NCBI GenBank assembly: GCA_033065855.1
Contig: JAVXUO010002425.1
Location: forward strand, 1 to 64,000
DNA from: Escallonia rubra
Lineage: Eukaryota; Streptophyta; Magnoliopsida; Escalloniales; Escalloniaceae
Length of the DNA stretch: 64,000 nucleotides
Direction: 5' to 3'
Of this stretch, positions 14,100 to 25,179 are shown in pieces. The position numbers were made by a program, and so were the translations under genes. Every line of letters starts with the position of its first letter. The stretch's first letter is position 1. A model generated the notes under the pieces. It had not been told where the DNA came from and made no database searches. It saw only the letters and a program-made list of their open reading frames with translations.

Positions 14100-14245
14100 T
14101 TGATTAGAGAGAAGAGAGAGATGTTGCCGGCGAGAGGGAATGCCGGAGACGGAGAAGGCGAGAGGGACTGCCGGCGACGGAGAAGGAGAGAGGGAATGCC
14201 GGCGACGGAGACGGCGAGAGGTGTTGCTGGCGAGAGTCTGTTGTA
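14100..14245 (-). promoter_or_regulatory. candidate SEC15A leader exon and promoter
   Basis: On the minus strand this interval is a CT- and CG-rich leader-like sequence ending in a GT donor (ATCAA then GTAATA), with a TATATA string just upstream near 14245-14260. It contains about three and a half imperfect copies of a roughly 31-bp unit built on GCCGGCGA/GAGAGGGA. That composition contrasts sharply with the flanking AT-rich DNA and is typical of plant 5' UTRs. The assignment to SEC15A rests on orientation and position only. Confidence 0.35.
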
Positions 14246-14349
14246 TATATTGCAACAGTATATACTTTACCAATTTATTGTAATTGTCGCATTAGTAGTG
14301 TCCTCAAGTCCCAATATATTGCACATGTGTACGTATCTACAAAACTAGC

Positions 14350-16720
14350 ATAGAGAAGTCGAGAGTAATGTTTAAGTTAATATTATTATCTTTTTTGGAT
14401 GTAATTCAATTATGTTCTTATTTCTTTTATGATTTATTTTAGAAAAAATGTAAATTTGATATTTGTAATTGTAATCAGTTCAATGTTTGAACATATTCTT
14501 TGTAGCCATTTGGATTGAATAAATGTTTGATGATACTGCTGAAAATAAAAGCAAATGCAGAAATTAAAAGAATGAATCTATGTATTTATTTTTGTAATAT
14601 GTTAAATTAGTTTATGATTAAGATTTGTAATTTTTAAGATCAGGTGCTTTGCATTTCATCAATAAGAAATGCAAAATACCCGGTCTTCAACTGCAATAGC
14701 CGATATTTTCAGTTTAAATTGACATCATATTTAAGCCTTGTTTTTTTATACATATTTAACCATTTTTCCTTTTTTTTCCAACAATTTTTTTGTTTCTTAA
14801 TTGATTTTTCACGTATTTCAGTTTCTTTATTTTGTTTTTATTTTTCAGTTTTTCAATTGGTTAATTGTTTGTTAACCTAAAAATACAAGGAAAAAAAATC
14901 AGAGTTCTCATTAACCGGTTCAATAACTAATGTTTATTTCATTTTAACCAAATTAAAAAGAGAATAATAAAAGAATTTTTTTATTCTGTTTTTCTTTCTC
15001 GTCGCACTTTTCATTTTCCAATGTATAGAATACATTCATTACCCAATGTTCTTTTAATTTCATCAAAATTTAAAATGGAGTAATAAAAGAAGGGTAAGAA
15101 TGTAATTGACGTAATTAACGGAGGACATAATCGTCCAAAAATGATTTACAACATTCATACTTTTATTAGGTAGTATAGATTATAGACACACACAAACATA
15201 AATATATTTTTTGCAACCACACTTTTTGTTTCCCAATGTGTAAATGTAGGTTTAGATTAAATTTATGACATAATGTTCATTAAACGTATTACAAAAAAAC
15301 TATTTAAGAAAGGGTAGGGTTGTCATTGGAATAACTAACGGATGGCAAAACCGGAAATGATTACAAAATTAGTAATTAATAATAGTATTTATGAAATGGT
15401 AGGATTGTTATTGGAGTGATTAACGAAACATTTTGTTTCCCAATGTGTAAATGTAGGTTTAGATTAAATTTATGACATAATGTTCATTAAACACATTACA
15501 AAAAAAAAAACTAATCAGGAAATTGTAGGGTTGCCATTGAAATAATTAACGGACGGTAAAATCGAAAATGATTACAGAATTAGTAATTAATAATAGTATT
15601 TATGAAAGGGTATGATTGTTATTGAAGTGATTAACAGAGGGTAAAAACGAAATAAAATGATTTACAAGATTTATAAACAGTATAGATAAAGAAATAAAAG
15701 AAGAAGCAGCAAAAGAAATAAAAGGAAAAATATTCAAAATTTGAAGATATGTGACTTTAGGATCGGCACAGGTCATTTGGATCGGTGGTACCTATTTGTG
15801 TCTTTAACATAAATGTAATCTTATGGATTGATGATACCTATCAGTGTAATTTCTTTACATGTAATTGTATGATCAATGTCACTTCCTCATACCGGCCGCA
15901 TATATCTGACGGTTTATAAACCTTATAACTTTAAGTTTTTGAATTATTTATGATTTTTTTCCTAGGCTCTAACAACCATAATGTTGAAGAGCTGTGACTT
16001 TTTTGATGCTTAAGCACCAATTTATATTGCCTGTGTAAATGAAATCTAAAGCTTCATATGTAACCAATTGCAATGTGATATTCTTGTCCTTCTCTCTAAA
16101 ACTTTCTGAAATTCTTCTCAAGTGTCATTTGAGTTTTATTCTAGTGAGTTCTTGATGGTGTTAGAAATTGTCTTCAATTCTCAAGCTATTGGACATTGCA
16201 TCATGGGGTTGGATTTTTCTTGAGTCCATTTGCATCTAACGAGGGAAATACTACCTTTAATATAGCTTCCTAGAAGTGCCTTGCCCAACAAAAATATTGT
16301 TCTATTCCTTTTTCCTTCTTAAGTTTTCTAAGTCCACACACCTTCACTATAATTCACCATATAACAGAGTTACGGTCAAACTAATAGATGGTGGAGTCAT
16401 GAGTCAAAAGGTAGAAAAGCTGAAAAAGTGGAGTGCTACATGCGACGTCAACGACGAGAGGTGCTGCGGGCGACGACGAGAGGTGGTGGACCACGATCGA
16501 AGGTGGTGGAGTCACGGTTGAAGGTAGTGGAGAACCCTGGAGCGGCGTTTTGGGAGAAAATTGGGCTGAAGTGAAGTTGTGGGCTTTTTTTTCAGTTTTT
16601 ATTCTAACTTGTTTGGACCAGCAGGTTGAGACACCCAACAGATTTGACCCTTCTTGCAATAGGCAACTCCATTACGACCCTTACTCAACCAATAGAAGAC
16701 ATGGGCTTGGTTACTCACAG
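14350..16720. other. AT-rich intergenic DNA
   Basis: Apart from the 207-bp duplication, this stretch has no supported gene. Near 16430-16560 a short GC-rich triplet-like patch (repeated GAGGTGGTGG and GACGACGAG words) yields ORFs on both strands, which I regard as compositional. A (TA)n run lies at about 16737-16766. Confidence 0.4.
15224..15638. repeat. tandem duplication, period about 207 bp, AT-rich
   Basis: Two adjacent copies begin with TTTTGTTTCCCAATGTG at 15224 and 15431. They run through the same text (TTAGATTAAATTTATGACAT, GTAATTAATAATAGTATTTA). A more degenerate relative precedes them at about 15000-15175. Non-coding. Confidence 0.8.
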
Positions 16721-16732
16721 TGTCAAAACCGG

Positions 16733-16769
<37 letters not shown>

Positions 16770-18610
16770 CCCAACCCAATATGGTCGCACCCAAGGGCCT
16801 ACCTGAGGTTCCGTTTTGCGCGACACGTCACATATTCAACGGTCAATTTTTCAACGGTCAATTTTTCAACGGTCAAAATGCGCACGCTCAAGTCACGTGC
16901 ATTTTTCATTGACTTTTCGCGGCAATTCATTACTAAATTTATTTTTGCGTCGCCAAAGTAGCAACTTTGGCGCCACCAACACTTGGGAAAATAAGCAAAA
17001 GTATGCTTGGCGCGACTCCCACCTTAAGGGGATCGGCTACCTCCCTTAGCAGGGGGTCGGCCACCTCCCTTAATGAGGGGGGTCGACCACCCTACCATGT
17101 GGGGGCTGCTGCCACCTTTTTCCTTTACTCATTTGAGCACACCGTCTCTGCAATGCTCACTCATCACCCGCGACCGTACGACGCACGTTGTCGCCTGTAC
17201 GTCGTTGCCGCAATGACTGTCACTCACGGCCACGCGTCGTCACCCGCACCCACGCTCCGTCCACAGGACACTCCGTCGCGCCCATGCGCCGCGCCGCTGA
17301 TACAGTCGTGCCCCCTGGCTCTCTGTCACACTGTCGTGCCCTCGGCACCATACACACTTCGCCACGCCCATGCGCCGTACCGCTGATACAGCTGTGCCCT
17401 CCGGCTCTCTGTCACACTGTCGTGCCCCCGGTACCATACACACTTCATCGCGCCCATGCGTCACTTCTATCACGTGCCCTTGGCACCAGGTATTGTCTAG
17501 TGCTGTTGGCATCGCGCCCGTGCACCACAATCATGTTACATGCCCCCGGGCATCACACTCATTCACCACACCATGCGCCCCCTGCCATGGACGTGGAACA
17601 TGCTTCAACCCACTCTCCGAAGTGTGCAGCATTTCGAGAGGCTTCGCTCGTAGTGCTCCGGCACGAGGACCTTTTGCAGCGGGATATGCTCGCTACCACA
17701 GAAGCTTTCGCCGCCTTCATTCCGGGGGGCTCCGTACATAGTGCTCCGACACAAGGACCCTTCGCAGCGGGATAGGCTCTTTACCACATAAGCTATCGCC
17801 GTCTGGGGTGACTCGCATGACACTAGGCACATCTGAGCTGCGACCATGTCCACTCACGTTGCCGGTGATCATCGGCGCCCCTAGGACGATGATCCCCGGG
17901 TCACTCCGAGACTGGAGCAGGTCTTTGGAGAGCATCGCACTTAGCCTGCCTTGCAGTTGGTCATATGGACCTTCCCTCACCGTTGTCAAGTTCTCTCCGC
18001 GTCTCTCGAAGCACCCTTGTGGGATTCAATAAGGGCTTGGACCGGTGGCTAGGGCAATAGGCTTACTCTGATCATGCCGCCGTTATGTGGTCAGTCTTCT
18101 CAGATAGGTATAGCGACGCGGTGTGGGACAGGCAACGCGAATTTGGGAACCGACAGTCCAACGGAGAACCGATATTTTTGGAACCCCTAGTGACGTGTTA
18201 CTCCCAAGGGATGACACGTGTCAGTTGATGACACATACACTTTTCCTTATAAATAGGGGACTTTGGATTTCATTTTCAACAGATTTCCATCATTTGACAT
18301 TTTCACTTTCTCACTCTAGAATCAAAATCCTCTGAAATTCTAGAGAAAGAAACATATTTGGACCCCTGACATTGGACCCTTGACGCTGGACCCTGACTTG
18401 GACCCTAACTTGGATTGTCCACTGTCGCCTGCCGGCCATGTTCATCTCTGCCTTGTCTCCACAGCACTGTCAGCCTTCACGGCCTGTCTGGGGAGCCTTG
18501 CTCTCTGCCCTTACTCCACCCTCACTGTCTCTCACTTTGTACAGTTGACAGCTGACTCGGACTGCATCCTTTATGGCCCCTTCACGTATGTACGAACCCA
18601 CTTTCCTTGA

Positions 18611-18612
<2 letters not shown>
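16721..18612 (+). mobile_element. putative solo LTR (large, possibly Ty3/gypsy)
   Basis: The interval starts TGTCAAAACC and ends CCTTGACA, giving a 6-bp terminal inverted repeat TGTCAA/TTGACA of LTR type. About 365 bp before the right end is a strong TATA region (CTTATAAATAGGGGA, near 18246), as expected for the U3/R boundary of a large plant LTR. GC content rises sharply inside. The inside holds short tandem arrays: three starts exactly 86 bp apart at 17279, 17365 and 17451, and a pair 88 bp apart at 17651 and 17739. No coding domain, primer site or second LTR is present, hence solo LTR. The flanks give no matching 5-bp target duplication, which weakens the call. Confidence 0.45.
17279..17530. 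repeat. 86-bp tandem repeat inside the putative LTR
   Basis: The string CGCCCATGCG recurs at 17279, 17365 and 17451, exactly 86 bp apart. Two full units share CTCTCTGTCACACTGTCGTG and ACCATACACACTTC; the third is partial. The repeats create overlapping proline/histidine/serine-rich ORFs that are not genes. Confidence 0.8.

Positions 18613-18613
<1 letters not shown>

Positions 18614-18650
<37 letters not shown>
18614..18650. repeat. (TA)n microsatellite
   Basis: A run of about 18 TA dinucleotides, immediately right of the putative LTR end. A second (TA)n run lies just inside its left end. Confidence 0.9.
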
Positions 18651-18651
<1 letters not shown>

Positions 18652-19059
18652 AACATATAATTATACTGAAAAAAAAATGTCTTGAGATTTAAAAGAAAAG
18701 AATGATGTTACAATCTATTCATATCACTATACTCCAATACACCACACGCACACACAATATAAGCTCACATAATATATATGCACACACCATCTTCGTTGCA
18801 AAAAATTATAAAGCAAAAAACCTATAAAGCAAATCTACATGAGCCATAGAGATATTGTTTGCATCTCGTGCAAAGCAACATTATTTTCACTAAATGTATG
18901 CAAACCAATACCCAAACTGGCTACTATGTCACGCTCCTGACCAGAGAACGTAGTCACTTTCTCTCAACTTAAGTTTATATATATATATCCTTACATATCT
19001 TTTTGCCATCTTATCACATCAATCATACTATATCTACCATATGGTTAGACGTGTAACAA

Positions 19060-19275
19060 AATGTATTCAAGCATGAAGCTTAGACCAAAAAACAACATGA
19101 ACTCAGAAAAGGAGAATTTGATGCATGCTAAAAGTTCTTGGTAAAGAACAAAAGTTCGTAGCACATTCCGAAGTTATCTATAGCATAATCTGAAACAGAC
19201 AATTCGGCACTGAGCATGCGCTGCCATTACCATTCAGCCATTAGATTGTGGTAAAAGATGAAACAGAAGCAAACA
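19060..19275. repeat. dispersed direct repeat, copy 1
   Basis: About 215 bp sharing recognisable text with 24590-24805 in the same orientation: CATGAAGCTTAGACCAAAAA, a GAACAAAAGT block, GAGCATGCGCTGCC (AAGCATGCGCTGCC in copy 2), then ATTAGATT and GATGAAACA. The copies are diverged (I judge about three quarters identical by eye). Non-coding and of unknown origin. Confidence 0.7.
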
Positions 19276-19318
19276 ATCAATAATGAAGTACACGAGTTAA
19301 GAATGGATCTTCGTAAAG

Positions 19319-21616
19319 CTATCTGGGAGTTTTTAAGATTTTGTAGGTTGATTGCCTTGCGATTAGCAAAGACCCAGCCATGAATTCGAGAAACTTCGGA
19401 AAAGCTTCAGCGCTTTTCTCAAGAAAGGAAACCCACATCGTCCCTGTATGATCATCAACAAACAGAAGAAAATAGTGGCCATTAGTAAAGGATATAGAGT
19501 CCTTGTGGGATCCCATATATCTGCATGCGCAACTTCTAATGGAGTTTTCGACCTCCAAATTTTTTTGGGAATGGCTGTCTAATGCATTTTGCCATAAACA
19601 CCACCTTCGCAAAGTCTAACGCTGGGCTCAATTGATAGCAGCCCAATCACCAGGCCTTTTTGACATTCAAGGCAGAGCATGGACTCAGAGTTCACGATAT
19701 ATCCAATTAGACCCACAGTTGATAATTTTGCGACAATGAAGGAACATCAAGCACATCTTTGACGAGTTGAGAAGTACCCCTCTTAGTTTTGAGAGCAATG
19801 TCACCTATGCCTTCCACCTTTAAATGTTTTCCATCACCGATCTTCACTTTGGATTTGAAAGTTTCATCTAGCTTGAGAAAGATGGTACTCTTTCCCAGGG
19901 GCGGACGCACGTTGGGGCAAGGGGGGGCTGAAGCCCCTCCTGGCTTCAGGGAAAAAAAAAAAAAAAAATTTTTTTCGGGAATCGCGCTGACGCCGTTCCC
20001 AAGATCCCGTTCCCCGAGGCTCAATCCCCAATACCCCGTTCCCCGTTTCCCGAGAGACCCACAAACACAATCGTCTCTCTCTCTCTCACGGACTCTCTCC
20101 TTCGGCTTCACCGGCGACTCTCCTTCACGGCTTCACTCCGGCGAGTCGGCGACGCCCTTGATTCTTGAAGAAGAAGAACCAGATCTGAGACCCGCAGTCC
20201 GCAGACCGCAGCCCTGCCTCCCGCAGCGAAGCGACCCTCCTCCCTTGCCTCCCGCAGTCCGCAGAGGCGCAGACCCGCAGTCCCGCGGCCGCGAGTCCCA
20301 CGCCGACGCCGACGCGACGCCGGCTGCTGCGGTGCAGGTGCTGCCGCTGCCTCTCCAGTCTTCCCTGTTTTGGAGCTTTGGTACCGTAGTGGCGTAGTTG
20401 GTACATTCTCTTCTCTTCCTGTCTTCCAGTTTCCAGTCTTCCCTTTTTAGTCAAAATATGACTATATGAGCCGGGTTCTTTTTTCTGTCTTGGCTAGTTC
20501 AGTGTACTAGTTGACTTTATATTATAGTTTTCAAGTGGCCAAGTTCCAACAGTGAAGGATGTCCTTGAGTTATTGCTACCAATCTTCGGGGCCTCATCGA
20601 ATAGTAATTTAGTAATTTTGCTTATAATGTTCGGAGTATAATTTGTATTTGTATTTTTTTTTTGTACTTGTAAAGAGTCTTTAATGACTCTCGTGAAACT
20701 TAATAATACTTTTTGTATGTTTTATAAGTACACTTTGTTTTTAATATTATTTTAAAAAAAATTGATATCGGACATATAATTTTTGCCCCCCCTAAAAAAT
20801 ATTCCTGGTTCCGCCCCTGCTCTTTCCAGTCATGTGGCTGCTGCATGCACCATCCACAAACCAAATACTTTCTGACTCTTCTTCCCGAGTACTTAAACAC
20901 GTCTAGAAAATAGCTGTTCCTACAAGCCGTCCTTGCTTTCGGAGAAATTGGCTTCATTCTTATGCTTTTGTGGACAATCATTTACTCTATGATCTGAATC
21001 TTTGCAACCGGTGCATTCTTGGAACCAACAATCTCTTCCACGGCCTCGACTAGAATTAAACTTGCTTTGTGATGTTGTTGCTCTTGGGGTTTTCGTCTTC
21101 TATCTCCATTCCTTTTCTCTGATATATAGTCATCTTCGAGTGGAAGGCCTGCTCCAATGGCTGCTCCACAAATCTGCTCTTCCTCTTCTCATGGGCTTCA
21201 AGTGAACCCATTAGTTCATACACGGTGAGTTTGGACAGAGCTTTAGATTCTTCTATAGCTGCAGCAGCGTGCTCGAATTACTGTAGCAAATTTCTAAGAA
21301 TATTCTCAACAATTTTCTTACAATTAAATGCTGTCACCATAACTACCTCTGCCACTCGTGTGAAAAACTGCACTCACCTTCCAACTCTTTTGCATTGCCA
21401 AATCATCGGAATCCCTCCATAAGATCTGAAGCTTGATGGAGACGACTTTATCAACACCTTGAAATTCTTTTTGGGAGTCTCCCACGCAGCCTTAGCCTTG
21501 TTTACCTCGTATAAGCGGGGGGAAATAGACCTGCTGATGCCTTGTTGAATATAAGGAAGAGCGTTTGCATTTTTCTTTATATTCTCCTTGTATTGCTTCT
21601 GTGCTGCCCGTGTCAA
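19319..21616 (-). mobile_element. Ty1-copia remnant, interrupted by hAT
   Basis: This is a decayed minus-strand copia element. Reading from high to low coordinates: gag (21374-21616, with NALPYIQQGISRSISPRLYEV and KAAWETPKKNF), a CCHC zinc knuckle near 20955-21030 (C-x2-C-x4-H-x4-C read as ECTGCKDSDHRVNDC), and the protease active-site region FVDGACSSHMTGK near 20820-20865. The post-protease segment (19707-19890, with IGDGKHLKVEGIGDIALKTK) follows, then an integrase piece (19319-19612, with GHYFLLFVDDHTGTMWVSFL). The element is broken between the protease motif and the following segment by the hAT insertion at 19896-20819. No RT is present. A TGGCATCATCAGAGCC-like primer site may lie near 21762-21777, but LTRs were not delimited. 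Confidence 0.85.
19896..20819. mobile_element. non-autonomous hAT transposon
   Basis: 924 bp with a perfect 10-bp terminal inverted repeat, CAGGGGCGGA at the left and TCCGCCCCTG at the right, followed on both sides by G/C-rich subterminal runs. It is flanked by an exact 8-bp target duplication CTCTTTCC (19888-19895 and 20820-20827), the hAT signature. The left half resembles the leader of an autonomous parent (poly-A/T block, CTCTCTCT tract, GC-rich segment to about 20395). The right half is AT-rich, with no transposase or BED zinc-finger ORF, so this is an internally deleted copy. It sits inside the copia protease region. Confidence 0.92.
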
Positions 21617-21849
21617 ACATGATGGCTGCTGCGGTTCTTCGTGCCCTTCATGAACAACTTCTCACAAGTTTTGAGAAAATAAGAATGTTGGCATCTGACT
21701 GCTTATTGGAAGTGTGTGTTGGAATTTGTTGGCATAGCCATCTTGTTCTACGAAGGTTGGCTCTGATGATGCCACCGATAGGAAAAAAACAGAAGCATAT
21801 ACTAGGGCCTGGTCTTATTTCAGATACTATGGAAGAGGTTTTCCAATAA

Positions 21850-23290
21850 GGTCATAGGAGGTTACATTTGCCACTAGTAGAACCTACCTTTATAGTAGTC
21901 TAGGATAACCTCTAGAATCATAGAATTTAGTGTTGTGCCTGCCCGCTTACTCCAAAGCTCCTATTTTGTCAAGAACTTCCACCAATTTCATAAACGATAA
22001 ATCATTTGCATCTGAAGTTGTTCGCGAAGGAAGCAAAAACGTGCCATAGTACAGAATGAAAGGAGCATAAAGAACAGACAATCCACATCCAAAGAAGGTA
22101 GTATATGTAGATCAACTTTTATCTGCACAGAAAACAGCAGCCGGGAAGCACTAGTCATTGCAGTATGCGCATAATGTAACAAAACAATCAACAAATGGTG
22201 TTCCTTCAGTGGCATGAGTTGATCCTAAAAGATATTGGATAAAATAATGGATGAAAGATCATATCTCAACCATCTTCTTTTCCAAAGTCGTAACCAATAG
22301 AAAAACCCGCCAAGTTAGGATATATTTCTCCTTTGCAGCATAAATCAGAAATATTAGGCTCATCAACGCTGATAGTCGCTCCTAGGCCCTAGCCACTTGA
22401 ATTGGGTGTCAGTTTAAGGGGGATGTAACAATGATGATCAGTGTCCAGTCCCACAGAATACAAATTGCAATTACAGTCGATTTTCCCCTGCAAACATTTA
22501 GACCAACAACCAAGACTCATGGCGCTTGTATTCAAAATAATTACTGATAATCCTTTTTCCCAAACTAGTTGGCACGGGAAAACTATACCTAGAACATACC
22601 TTTGAAGCCTGTAGAGAGAGACACTAGCCTGCTAGACTTTTTCAGTCACCTTTGCCGGTGCCGCCACTGATCAAAAGAGGGGAGCTGGCTTGGTAGGGTT
22701 TGTCGGATCTCGAAGAGTGCGGCGCAGGTGCTTCTGGATATTTTCTTTCTACATATACATCTGTCGCCTGGCGGCATTCTTCATAAATGGCATGAAAATT
22801 ACGGTTCGTACTGTTGCATTTCAAGCCAAAAACCACTAAGACAGTTCACAACCTTGAGGTAGAAACGGTTTACTCTAAATTGCCTTTTTCAGCAATTTGT
22901 AATAGGCCCCCGTTAAGATATGCCTGTGTAGAATAGTAGAAAAGCCAGCCCTCAATTAGCACAGGAGAACCTGATTCCAGTTGTAGGCCTAGCCCACTAC
23001 CTGACCTGACTAACTTAACACCATCCCTGCCTATGAAAGAACCCAGGCCTAAAAGCATTAAACAGTACACAACATGCAACTGTGGTGAAGCGTTTACGTC
23101 CTTATAGCTCATAACAAACAAAATGCTTTCTTTGAAGCATTTGCATGTTATATGTACCTGCATCTGCCCACGCCAGCGTCTTCCACATGATTGTCATGCT
23201 AATGCTAAAATCAACAATATATCCCTCCAGCATCACATGCCAACCCTGAGCCCCGCCTCAATCTCTCTCATGTTCACACCTAAGAATCAC
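21850..23290. other. unassigned intergenic DNA
   Basis: No supported gene. One minus-strand ORF at 22642-22836 (64 codons, with VYVERKYPEAPAPHSSRSDK) has protein-like composition but no family I recognise and no clear exon neighbours. Upstream of the 2S albumin pseudogene there is a GCATG-type (RY-like) word near 23143 and a TATATCCCTCC string near 23218, which may be relics of a seed promoter. Confidence 0.35.
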
Positions 23291-23291
23291 G

Positions 23292-23734
23292 ATGGCCAAG
23301 CTCACAATCCTGGCAGCAGTTTTTGTAGCACTCTTGATCATGGCTGAGCCCTCCACCAAGAGAACCACAGTAGCAACCACCACAATTGAGGAAGAAAACC
23401 CTAGCGGCCTGTACCAGAGATGTCAAGAGTAGACCTAAGCACCAACTCATCTCCTGCCAGAGCTACCTATATCAGGGAAGACAAAATGGGCTTGAGATGA
23501 GAATGACCATGAACCAACAGGCAACAGACCCTCCAGCAGTGCTGCCAGCAGCTGGAGTATTTCAATGAGATCAAAGGAGAAGATTATTCTCATTTCCAAA
23601 CATATGCAGGCAGATAGTGAGGCAGCATTGGCAACATAGAGAGAGGCAAAGTGATCAGAGAATGCAGGGATAGCGCCAAGGCTTAATTCCTGCCGAGACA
23701 ATGCAACACCGCACTCCAGCAATGCCAAATCTGA
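23292..23734 (+). pseudogene. 2S albumin (napin-type seed storage) pseudogene
   Basis: Intact genes of this family encode a secreted, cysteine-rich seed storage protein of about 140-170 residues made as a preproprotein. The opening is well preserved: MAKLTILAAVFVALLIM signal peptide, then the TTVATTTIEEENP propeptide typical of the family. Further on, in different frames, come CQSYLYQG (small-chain cysteine; near 23456), LQQCCQQLEYF (the diagnostic CC pair; near 23531) and FLPRQCNTALQQCQI before the terminal stop (23689-23734). The order and spacing of the cysteine motifs match a 2S albumin. The reading frame is broken: a stop after CQE near 23430, two frame changes (frame 3 to 1 to 2), then at least two further in-frame stops. 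The cysteine-rich CRC segment is not recognisable. It cannot make a full protein. Confidence 0.85.
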
Positions 23735-24589
23735 GCGATCTGAAGGGCCAAAAACTGCTAAGTTGAAAATGTTTGAACAAGTATCCATGTAGGATGAAGT
23801 TGGTGGCTACAATGGCAATAATTAGGTACATGATGGTAAGACATAACGTCCATGTATAGCCATTAGGTATATAGCCACCATATGAGAATTCTGATAAAGG
23901 ATCCTAGGATATGGTGTGACACCAATAGCAAATTGCAGCAAGTTTTTCCTCGCGCACTTAGTCTATCCATTTCTGTTGATTAAACAGGCTCCAGCATCCA
24001 AAAGTAATCGATGGTGACCACAAAGATGCTAACAACTAGATCCGCAACAATATTAGATCGTGTAAACACTATCCACAAAGAAGAGCTATTGCTGATAAAG
24101 TAGACATTGATAAAAGATGTTGCTGCTTCTAGTGCCTCCCAGTACTTGAATTAACAACGTTAATTAACAAGAGACGTACACAAGAAAGTTTCAACCTGAG
24201 AAGGTAAGACAACTATGCCACTTCTTAAAGAGACGGAGGAGATGCAAAAGAGAAATTTGAAGTCACCAAAAGTGAACACATGATTTGATTTCCATAGCTC
24301 TGAGAAAAAGCAAATGTTATGCAGCACTGTTGGGACGCTTGACAAAAACTAGCACCAACAATGCACAAAGTTGCAGAGAGTACCAATTTGCCTCAGTATC
24401 AGTATGCATTCATCTCAATCCAAGCTGCCTTCAATCGATGCCTTCAAATTCAAGCCCCTCTAAGCTTTGGTATGCATAAGTTGCATTGGTGCTTTGCAAG
24501 CTCACTTCCTCTCCTTCAATGAACCCTGACGGTAGTTGTTCAAACCATGGGTGCTTTGATTATTCACTGTGACTTTATATAACAGAAAA

Positions 24590-24805
24590 TGTATTCCGCA
24601 TGAAGCTTAGACCAAAAAGAAAATTAATTCAGGAAAGGAATACACGATCCAGGCTTAAAGACCTTGGCAAGGAACAAAAGTATGTAGCGCATTCTGAAGT
24701 AACATAACAATAATCTGAAACCAACAATTGGGCACTAAGCATGCGCTGCCGAAACCATTCAAGACATTAGATTTTAAAGAGATGAAACAAAAGGAAAAAA
24801 ACTGG
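24590..24805. repeat. dispersed direct repeat, copy 2
   Basis: Diverged copy of 19060-19275 in the same orientation, about 5.5 kb away. Shared words are CATGAAGCTTAGACCAAAAA, GGAACAAAAGT, AAGCATGCGCTGCC and ATTAGATTTTAAAGAGATGA. The copia remnant, hAT and 2S albumin pseudogene lie between the two copies. Confidence 0.7.
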
Positions 24806-25100
24806 TGATTAAGCAAATTTATATTTGGTAGGAACCACTCATAATGTTTTCCCAAAATTTATTGGATGATCACAATCTTTGATTGAACAAGGACCAGCCA
24901 GCATCAGATATGAGCCGCAAGACCAAACATCTATCTACTAAACAAATTATCAAAGATGGATGTTAAGTGACAAACTAAGTGAAAAGTATCAAATATTCCT
25001 GGATGAAATATGATCTCTCCTATATAACATACCAAATCAGGATGTTAAGAGAGGAAACCATGAGACATCTATTACATATTTGCTGCAGCAAAAATAAAAT

Positions 25101-25105
<5 letters not shown>

Positions 25106-25178
<73 letters not shown>
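25106..25178. repeat. (TA)n(GA)n microsatellite
   Basis: A TA run of about 27 bases passes directly into a GA run of over 40 bases. Confidence 0.9.

Positions 25179-25179
<1 letters not shown>

Noticed and set aside
16433..17775. Several long plus- and minus-strand ORFs in the GC-rich block
   Set aside because: Proline/histidine/arginine-rich readings of tandem repeats in two or three frames at once, with no domain; better explained as LTR sequence.
19789..20397. 202-codon plus-strand ORF
   Set aside because: It starts in antisense copia text and crosses the hAT terminus into its GC-rich leader, so it is a chance fusion.
22642..22836. Minus-strand ORF with protein-like composition (VYVERKYPEAPAPHSSRSDK)
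   Set aside because: No recognised family, no convincing splice partners and only 64 codons; it could be an exon relic but cannot be supported.
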